Below are positions 1-4,437 of a DNA stretch of 6,991 bases, in pieces. Below the pieces are notes generated by a model, which saw only the letters and a program-made list of their open reading frames with translations, was not told the DNA's origin and searched no databases. The stretch covers positions 1-6,991 of the forward strand of contig URTG01000090.1 of the NCBI GenBank assembly GCA_900550705.1, in the 5' to 3' direction. Every line of letters starts with the position of its first letter. The stretch's first letter is position 1. The translations under genes were made by a program, and so were the position numbers. The DNA comes from an uncultured Eubacteriales bacterium. GTDB taxonomy: Bacteria > Bacillota > Clostridia > Oscillospirales > Oscillospiraceae.

Positions 1-1184
1 ATGGCCACGATGATGGGGATCTCGGCGGCCTTGGCGTGGTTGATGGACTCCACGGTCTGGGGCATGATGCCGTCGTCCGCGGCCACCACCAGGATGGCCA
101 CATCGGTGATCATGGCACCGCGGGCGCGCATGGCGGTGAAGGCCTCGTGGCCCGGGGTGTCCAGGAAGGTGACGGGGCTGCCCTTCACCTTCACCTGGTA
201 AGCGCCGATGTGCTGGGTGATGCCGCCGGCCTCGCCGGAGACCACGTTGGCGTGCCGGATATAGTCCAGCAGAGAGGTCTTGCCGTGGTCAACGTGACCC
301 ATGACCACCACCACGGGGGCGCGGGGGACCAGGTCCTCCGCCTTATCCTCGGTGGTGTCGATGAGCTTCTCCTCGATGGTGACGACAACCTCCTTCTCCA
401 CCTTGCAGCCCATCTCCTCGGCGATGATGGCGGCGGTGTCGTAGTCGATCACGTCGCTGACCGAGGCCATGATGCCGTTTTTGATGAGGCACTTGACCAC
501 CTCGGCGCCGGTCTTCTTCATGCGGCTGGCCAGCTCGCCCACGGCGATCTCGTCGGGGATCATGACCTTGACGGGGGCCTTCTTGGCGATCTCCAGCTGG
601 AGGCGGCGCAGACGGTCCTGCTCCTCCTGGCGGCGCTTGTTGCCGTAGCTGCCGGCCTGTCGGCCGCCGCGCTGGCGCTGGGCGTTGCGGCCCTGGAACT
701 TCTGCTTGCCGCCCCGGTCCTGCTGGCGGGCATCGGTGAAGGACTCCAGGTGCTCGTCGTACTTATCCAGGTTCACGTTGCCGCTGCCGCGGGTGTCCAC
801 CACCTTCTTCTGGGGGACGCGGGGCTGCTGCACGGCGGCCTGCTTGCCGCTCTGGGCCTGCTTGTCGGCGGGCTTGGCGCTCTGGGCGGACTGGGGAGCC
901 TTGGCCTGGGCGGGCTTGCCGGCGGCCTGGGGGGCCGCCTTCTTCTCAGCGGGCTTGGCATCGTGATAGACGTCGGCATAGACGGACTCGATGGAGTCGA
1001 TCTGGTTGTGCTGGGTCAGATACTCGAACACGATGGACAGCTCCTGCTCGGTCAGGGGCTGCATATGGTTCTTGGGGGGGTGCTTGTATTCGGTCAGGAT
1101 GTCCATGACCTCTTTCGAGGGCAGGTCCTTGCCGTTCTTCTTGAAATCCTTTGCTACCTTATGGATCGGATATTTCTGCATCAT
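1..1184 (-). CDS. infB: Translation initiation factor IF-2, N-terminal two thirds (runs off left edge)
   Basis: IF2 is the GTPase that places initiator fMet-tRNA on the 30S subunit and drives 50S joining. 394 codons are visible. Residues 1-35 form the small N-terminal IF2_N helix bundle (MMQKYPIHKVAKDF). A long Ala/Gln/Lys- and Arg/Gly-rich linker fills about 85-200. A second IF2_N domain covers about 205-262. The GTPase domain starts near 289 with G1 GHVDHGKT (296-303), the switch I stretch EAGGITQHIGAY (318-329) and G3 DTPGHEAF (342-349). The window ends at IPIIVA, just before the expected NKxD G4 motif, so the rest of the G domain and the tRNA-binding C-terminus are missing. I chose the ATG at 1184 because GAGGTGG lies 8 nt upstream; a second ATG follows directly. 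The start is 21 nt after the ylxQ stop and in the same frame. Last gene of the operon in view. Confidence 0.97.
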   Translation of the reverse strand, partial: MMQKYPIHKVAKDFKKNGKDLPSKEVMDILTEYKHPPKNHMQPLTEQELSIVFEYLTQHNQIDSIESVYADVYHDAKPAEKKAAPQAAGKPAQAKAPQSAQSAKPADKQAQSGKQAAVQQPRVPQKKVVDTRGSGNVNLDKYDEHLESFTDARQQDRGGKQKFQGRNAQRQRGGRQAGSYGNKRRQEEQDRLRRLQLEIAKKAPVKVMIPDEIAVGELASRMKKTGAEVVKCLIKNGIMASVSDVIDYDTAAIIAEEMGCKVEKEVVVTIEEKLIDTTEDKAEDLVPRAPVVVVMGHVDHGKTSLLDYIRHANVVSGEAGGITQHIGAYQVKVKGSPVTFLDTPGHEAFTAMRARGAMITDVAILVVAADDGIMPQTVESINHAKAAEIPIIVA

Positions 1185-1192
1185 GCGGAACG

Positions 1193-1199
1193 CCACCTC
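1193..1199 (-). promoter_or_regulatory. Ribosome binding site of infB
   Basis: GAGGTGG on the minus strand lies in the short gap after the ylxQ stop codon, 8 nt before the ATG at 1184. It decides in favour of that ATG over the in-frame GTG at 1196, which the site itself covers. Confidence 0.7.
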
Positions 1200-1205
1200 G
1201 TTTTC

Positions 1206-1856
1206 TTAGGAATCATGCCGGAATTTACCGGTGAGACGTCGGCCGCCGGGGCCGGGTCGCTTGGGAGAGCCGGGGCGATGGGAGCCGCCCTTGCCGGAGA
1301 AAGTGGGGCGGGAGCCGCCGGACTTTCGGTTCGGTCTGCCGCGGTCTCCCTTGGGGCGCGGCGGGCGCTGCGAGTGGGGGGCGGACGGCTTGTCGTCCGC
1401 CTTCTGCTGGGGGGGAGGGGGAGCCCAGGGCTTGCGCTTGCCCTCCCGCAGGTTCTTTTCGTGCTGGCGCTTCTCCTTCTGGCGCTGGAGCATCTTGTCG
1501 GCCTTGGTCCGCAGCTGCTGGGCGGCGGGGCCGTAGCGCTCCGGGTCCCGAAGGGCCAGCTTATCCACCAGAGAGGCGGCCATGCCCGCGTCGGAAAAGG
1601 CCAGCATGGCGCAGGAGGTGCGGCCCAGGGCGAAGCCCAGCTCCTCCTTGGAGAAGGGGAGGGACAGCCACAGTGCGTTGCCCGCCTCGCCGAAGTGGGC
1701 GGCCCGGCGGCAGGTGTTGGCGGCCGCGTCGTCGGCCAGCAGGATGAGCCGGGCGTGGCGGGAGCGGCACAGTGCGCCCACAGGCTCCTCGCCGATCTCC
1801 AGCTTGCCCGCCTTGCGGGCCAGGCCCAACAGGTGGAGGATAGGATCGCTATTCAT
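1206..1856 (-). CDS. ylxQ: L7Ae/L30e-family RNA-binding protein YlxQ with long basic C-terminal tail
   Basis: The first ~103 residues are an L7Ae/L30e-type fold. It starts HLLGLARKAGKLEIG (8-22) and continues with the LILLADDAA strand-turn (37-45) and the LGFALGRTSCAMLAFSD segment (73-89). YlxQ sits between ylxR and infB in many Firmicutes and is thought to bind structured RNA, perhaps kink-turns; its exact role is unsettled. Typical YlxQ proteins are about 100 residues, whereas this one has 216. Residues 104-142 look like a charged helix, and 143-216 are low-complexity, rich in Pro, Gly, Arg and Lys (net positive, probably disordered). The ATG at 1856 has a strong AAGGAGGT 5 nt upstream, located inside the end of ylxR. 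The two genes overlap by 8 nt, which suggests translational coupling. The frame is open and continuous with infB downstream, so the tail does not look like a frameshift artefact. Confidence 0.9.
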   Translation of the reverse strand: MNSDPILHLLGLARKAGKLEIGEEPVGALCRSRHARLILLADDAAANTCRRAAHFGEAGNALWLSLPFSKEELGFALGRTSCAMLAFSDAGMAASLVDKLALRDPERYGPAAQQLRTKADKMLQRQKEKRQHEKNLREGKRKPWAPPPPQQKADDKPSAPHSQRPPRPKGDRGRPNRKSGGSRPTFSGKGGSHRPGSPKRPGPGGRRLTGKFRHDS

Positions 1857-2121
1857 GGGGGACCTCCTTCATCTGGGCCTCCAGCTCCGCCCACACCGGG
1901 TCGGGCAGGGGGGCGGAGAAGGCCCGCTCTAGGGCCTTGGACCTCCGGGCCTTGGCCAGGCAGGCCGGGTCGGGGCACACATAGGCCCCCCGGCCGGGCA
2001 ACTTGCCCTTAAAATCCAGACTGACGGCCCCCTCGGGGGAGCGCACCACCCGGATCAATTCCTTTTTCGGCTTCATCTCCCGGCAGCCAACGCATTGGCG
2101 CATGGGTATCTTCTTGGGCAA
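1849..2121 (-). CDS. ylxR: YlxR family RNA-binding protein (RNase P modulator RnpM)
   Basis: A 90-residue protein of the YlxR/DUF448 family. Visible hallmarks are the opening KKIPMRQCVGCREMKPKKEL, with Cys10 and Cys13, and the GRGAYVC motif (43-49) followed by Cys54, which together can form a compact metal-binding or RNA-binding fold. In Bacillus subtilis the homologue was renamed RnpM after it was found to bind RNase P RNA; that function is family knowledge, not something shown here. The start is probably TTG at 2121, because AAAGGGG lies 9 nt upstream and the KKIPMR lead-in is conserved. The fallback is the ATG at 2103, which would begin MRQC. The gene is 32 nt downstream of nusA and overlaps ylxQ by 8 nt, as expected for the nusA operon. 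Confidence 0.93.
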   Translation of the reverse strand: MPKKIPMRQCVGCREMKPKKELIRVVRSPEGAVSLDFKGKLPGRGAYVCPDPACLAKARRSKALERAFSAPLPDPVWAELEAQMKEVPHE

Positions 2122-2130
2122 ACGTCACAA

Positions 2131-2137
2131 CCCCTTT
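2131..2137 (-). promoter_or_regulatory. Ribosome binding site of ylxR, supporting a TTG start
   Basis: AAAGGGG on the minus strand lies 9 nt before TTG at 2121. The only upstream ATG-type alternative, at 2103, has just a weak AAGAAGA ahead of it, so the TTG is preferred. Confidence 0.5.
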
Positions 2138-2153
2138 GTGTAATATATGCGGA

Positions 2154-3359
2154 TTATTCCTCCGTCACGGTCTCGGCGGCCGCCTCAGACTCGGCCTCCG
2201 CTGCGGGCTCCTGAACGGCCTCCTCGGCGAACAGAGGGGTCTCCTCCTCGGCGGGGATGGGCTCCAGAGGAGCGGATTCGGGTTTGATGTCGATCTTGAA
2301 GCCGGTGAGCTTGGCGGCCAGGCGGGCGTTCTGGCCCTCCTTGCCGATGGCCAGGGACAGCTGATCGTCGGGCACCACCACGCGGCAGCTCTTGCCGTCG
2401 GGCAGGGTCTCCACGGAGATCACGTCGGCGGGGGACAGGGCGGCGGCCACATACTCGGCGGGGTCCTCGGAATACTTGATGATGTCCACCTTCTCGCCCT
2501 TCAGCTCCTCCACGATGGTGTTGACGCGCTGGCCCCGGGTGCCCACGCAGGCGCCGATAGGGTCCACGTTGGGGTCGGCGGACCAGACGGCCAGCTTGGT
2601 GCGGGAGCCTGCCTCCCGGGCCACGGACTTGATCTCCACGGTGCCGTCGTAAATTTCGGGGACCTCCAGCTCGAACAGGCGCTTCACCAGGCCGGGGTGG
2701 GTGCGGGAGATGAGGACCTGGGGGCCCTTGGTGGCCTTGCGGACCTCAGAGACGTAGATCTTCAGGCGCTGGCCCTCCACATAGTGCTCGCCCTTGACCT
2801 GCTCGTTGGCGGCCAGATAGGCATCGGTGAACTCAGAGCCGGAGTGCAGCCGCAGGGTGACGGAGCCGTTCCGGGGGTCGATCCGGGTGACCACGCCGGT
2901 GAGCAGCTCGTGCTCCTTGGTGCTGAACTCGTCGAAGACCATGCCCTGCTCCGCCTCGCGGATGCCCTGGATAATGACCTGACGGGCGGTCTGGGCGGCG
3001 ATGCGGCCGAAGCTCTTGGGCTTGATCTCCATGCGGACCACATCGCCCAGCTGGGCCTGGGGCAGCACGGCACGGGCCTCCTCCAGGCTGATCTCGGTGG
3101 AGGGGTTGTCCACCTCCTCCACGATGTCCTTCTTCAGGAACAGACGAACGGTAGCGGTGTCGGGGTTGGCCTCCACCACCAGGTTATCGCCCACGCCCTC
3201 GTGGTCCCGGCGATAGGCGGACAGAAGGGCCTGGGTGATCTTCTCCAGCATATAGCCGGGCTTGATGCCCTTCTCCTGCTCGATCTGGGAGATGGCCTCG
3301 AAAAACTCCTTGCCGTCCAGCTCGTTGCTGTTGGTCTTTTTCACTGCTTTCTTTGCCAC
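2154..3359 (-). CDS. nusA: Transcription termination/antitermination factor NusA
   Basis: NusA binds RNA polymerase and nascent RNA, and modulates pausing, intrinsic termination and antitermination. The 401 residues read in order: N-terminal polymerase-binding domain (about 12-130, ending GRIAAQTARQVIIQ), S1 domain (about 150-218, ending KGPQVLISRTHPGL), KH1 with DPIGACVGTRGQRV (266-279), KH2 with SLAIGKEGQNARLAAKLTG (335-353), and an acidic Glu/Ala-rich tail (about 365-401). The tail extends past the usual end of short Firmicute NusA proteins. I set the start at GTG 3359 because AGGAGG lies 9 nt upstream; a longer frame from TTG 3377 would have to translate through that ribosome binding site. 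The gene is 21 nt after rimP and 32 nt before ylxR, in the canonical order. Autoregulation of such operons by NusA is known in enterobacteria; here it is only a possibility. Confidence 0.97.
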   Translation of the reverse strand: MAKKAVKKTNSNELDGKEFFEAISQIEQEKGIKPGYMLEKITQALLSAYRRDHEGVGDNLVVEANPDTATVRLFLKKDIVEEVDNPSTEISLEEARAVLPQAQLGDVVRMEIKPKSFGRIAAQTARQVIIQGIREAEQGMVFDEFSTKEHELLTGVVTRIDPRNGSVTLRLHSGSEFTDAYLAANEQVKGEHYVEGQRLKIYVSEVRKATKGPQVLISRTHPGLVKRLFELEVPEIYDGTVEIKSVAREAGSRTKLAVWSADPNVDPIGACVGTRGQRVNTIVEELKGEKVDIIKYSEDPAEYVAAALSPADVISVETLPDGKSCRVVVPDDQLSLAIGKEGQNARLAAKLTGFKIDIKPESAPLEPIPAEEETPLFAEEAVQEPAAEAESEAAAETVTEE

Positions 3360-3368
3360 GGTGCTTTT

Positions 3369-3374
3369 CCTCCT
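3369..3374 (-). promoter_or_regulatory. Ribosome binding site of nusA
   Basis: A perfect AGGAGG on the minus strand sits in the rimP-nusA gap, 9 nt before GTG 3359. It excludes the upstream in-frame TTG at 3377 as the true start. Confidence 0.8.
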
Positions 3375-3380
3375 CAAACG

Positions 3381-3836
3381 TTAAAAGCGGGGGTACAGCC
3401 GTACCAGCGCGATTTCTTTCTTTTCAAAGGACATGGGCGCTCCGCCCACGGTGAGGGTCACGCCGCCGTCTGCATAGGACTCCAGCGCGCCCACATATTC
3501 TTTCCGGCCGTCCCGGGGGCGATAGAGCTTGACCTCTACCTCCTGGCCCTGGAACTGGGTGAAGTGCTCCGGCTTTTTCAGCACCCGGTCCGCTCCGGCG
3601 GAGGAGACCTCAAAGGTGTAGCTGCCCTCTACGGGGTCGGCCTCGTCCAGCGCGTCAGACAGGGGGCGGGAGACGGCCTCGCAGTCCTCGATGGACACGC
3701 CGCCCTCCTTGTCGATGTAGACCCGCAGGAACCACTCGCCGGCCTCCTTGACATATTCCACGTCCCACAGGGAGCAGCCCGCCGCCTCCACAAAGGGGGC
3801 GGCCAGCGCGGCCACGGTGTCGGTTACTTTTGCCAT
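3381..3836 (-). CDS. rimP: Ribosome maturation factor RimP
   Basis: RimP binds the free 30S subunit and helps assemble its head region. The protein has 151 residues, the usual size. The N-terminal domain shows LWDVEYVKEAGEWFLRVYID (23-42), then GGVSIEDCEAVSRPLSDALD (45-64), and the central EVSSAGADRVLKKPEHF (76-92). The commoner form of that loop reads SSPG; Ala here instead of Pro is a tolerated variant, as far as I know. The C-terminal Sm-like domain runs from about 93 to 151 (VEVKLYRPRDGRKEYVGAL). The ATG at 3836 has GGAGGT 6 nt upstream. It is the first gene of the rimP-nusA-ylxR-ylxQ-infB operon, about 115 nt downstream of the predicted transcription start, with a terminator-like hairpin in the leader. 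Confidence 0.96.
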   Translation of the reverse strand: MAKVTDTVAALAAPFVEAAGCSLWDVEYVKEAGEWFLRVYIDKEGGVSIEDCEAVSRPLSDALDEADPVEGSYTFEVSSAGADRVLKKPEHFTQFQGQEVEVKLYRPRDGRKEYVGALESYADGGVTLTVGGAPMSFEKKEIALVRLYPRF

Positions 3837-3902
3837 ACCAAAACCTCCAAGTAATGTGGATTCCGGCCTGGAAAAGCCGGGGTATCGGTGTTTTTTTCAA
3901 TC

Positions 3903-3930
3903 AAAAAGAGCGGAGCCGAAACCCCACTCT
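3903..3930 (-). terminator. Intrinsic-terminator-like hairpin in the rimP leader (candidate attenuator)
   Basis: On the minus strand AGAGTGGGG (3930-3922) pairs with CTCCGCTCT (3915-3907). This gives 9 bp including two G-U pairs, with the six-base loop TTTCGG and a T5 run (3907-3903) at the stem's foot. It lies between the predicted promoter at 3958-3986 and the rimP ribosome binding site, so it would stop transcripts before the operon unless bypassed. No minus-strand gene ends just upstream, because the transporter gene already has its own terminator at 4362-4426. A leader-attenuation role is therefore more likely than an end-of-gene role. It is inferred from sequence only. Confidence 0.55.
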
Positions 3931-3957
3931 CACCAATACTACCTCAATAACATCCTT

Positions 3958-3986
3958 AATATACCACAGCTCACCCCGGATTGCAA
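3958..3986 (-). promoter_or_regulatory. Vegetative promoter of the rimP-nusA-infB operon
   Basis: On the minus strand a -35 TTGCAA (3986-3981, 4 of 6 bases) and a -10 TATATT (3963-3958, 5 of 6) are separated by exactly 17 nt. A TG one base upstream of the -10 makes it an extended -10 promoter. The predicted start is near 3951, giving a leader of about 115 nt before rimP. It lies in the only intergenic space upstream of the operon. Confidence 0.65.
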
Positions 3987-4113
3987 GGGGCGGGGCGGAA
4001 GTTTTTCAAATTTCGGCGGAGAAAACCGGAGAAAAGTCCATGATTTTCTTGCACATAAGCACGAAGGGGCCGGGAACACTACCCTCGGATGGAGTATTCA
4101 AAGCCAACGGAAC

Positions 4114-4119
4114 AGGAGG
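4114..4119 (+). promoter_or_regulatory. Ribosome binding site of the small lipoprotein gene
   Basis: A perfect AGGAGG lies 7 nt before ATG 4127. It fixes the start of this short gene and argues that the small frame is translated; the frame itself is open much further upstream. Confidence 0.75.
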
Positions 4120-4126
4120 AGACGCC

Positions 4127-4363
4127 ATGCGAATGGGATGTGCTGCGCTGCTGCTGGCGGCGGTGGTCAGTCTGGCATCCTGCGGGATGTCGGGGGACCG
4201 GATGGACACCAACGTAAATGCCGCAGGCAGCCAGGTGAACCCGCCCGGGGGCACCATGAGCCAGACCCGGGGCCGGTTCGACTCCGGCGTGGAGGGCCGC
4301 AGCGCCCGGAACTACTCGGACGACGGGACCTATTACGCCGGCCGGACAGGAAAGGTGACGTAA
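4127..4363 (+). CDS. Small predicted lipoprotein of unknown function
   Basis: This is a 78-residue protein that I do not recognise. It begins with a short lipoprotein signal peptide: the hydrophobic stretch ALLLAAVVSLASC, with lipobox LASC at 16-19. Cys19 would be lipidated after cleavage, leaving a mature chain of about 60 residues anchored outside the membrane. The mature part is hydrophilic, rich in Gly, Ser, Asp, Arg and Asn, with no repeats and no further Cys, and ends SDDGTYYAGRTGKVT. The start is supported by AGGAGG 7 nt upstream. The end is supported by a strong hairpin terminator that begins just after the TAA. The gene stands alone, divergent from rimP and convergent with the transporter gene. 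A candidate forespore-type promoter (4051-4081) hints at a sporulation link, but this is weak. Function is unknown; that it is a real gene is fairly secure. Confidence 0.75.
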   Translation: MRMGCAALLLAAVVSLASCGMSGDRMDTNVNAAGSQVNPPGGTMSQTRGRFDSGVEGRSARNYSDDGTYYAGRTGKVT

Positions 4364-4426
4364 AAACCGCGCCGCCGCAGAGGGGGTTCCCTTCTGCGGC
4401 GGCGCGAAGATTTTTTGGATTTTTTT
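4362..4426. terminator. Bidirectional intrinsic terminator between convergent genes
   Basis: Bases 4368-4385 pair with 4389-4406 in an 18-bp stem, including one G-U pair, with a GTT loop. The outer 13 bp are all Watson-Crick and almost pure G/C. On the plus strand it is followed by AAGA and T6 (4411-4416), with a second T-tract at 4420-4426, ending the lipoprotein transcript. On the minus strand it is followed by G and T5 (4366-4362), ending the transporter transcript. It fills the gap between the two stop codons. Confidence 0.9.
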
Positions 4427-4437
4427 GGCCCGCCGGC

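Noticed and set aside
36..2012. 658-codon open frame on the plus strand
   Set aside because: It lies antisense to infB, ylxQ and ylxR, and its translation is a low-complexity Gly/Leu/Ala/His-rich string caused by GC-biased third positions. It has no ribosome binding site or family motif.
2136..3854. 572-codon open frame on the plus strand
   Set aside because: Antisense to nusA and rimP, with the same compositional Leu/Gly/His bias; the minus-strand genes are unmistakable.
3863..3882. Plus-strand hairpin near a T7 run as a terminator
   Set aside because: The 5-bp CCGGC/GCCGG stem is separated from the T7 run by 10 bases, and no plus-strand gene ends there.
3830..4126. Upstream extension of the lipoprotein frame to 177 residues
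   Set aside because: The frame is open by chance across the rimP promoter region. The signal peptide, lipobox and AGGAGG all mark ATG 4127 as the start.
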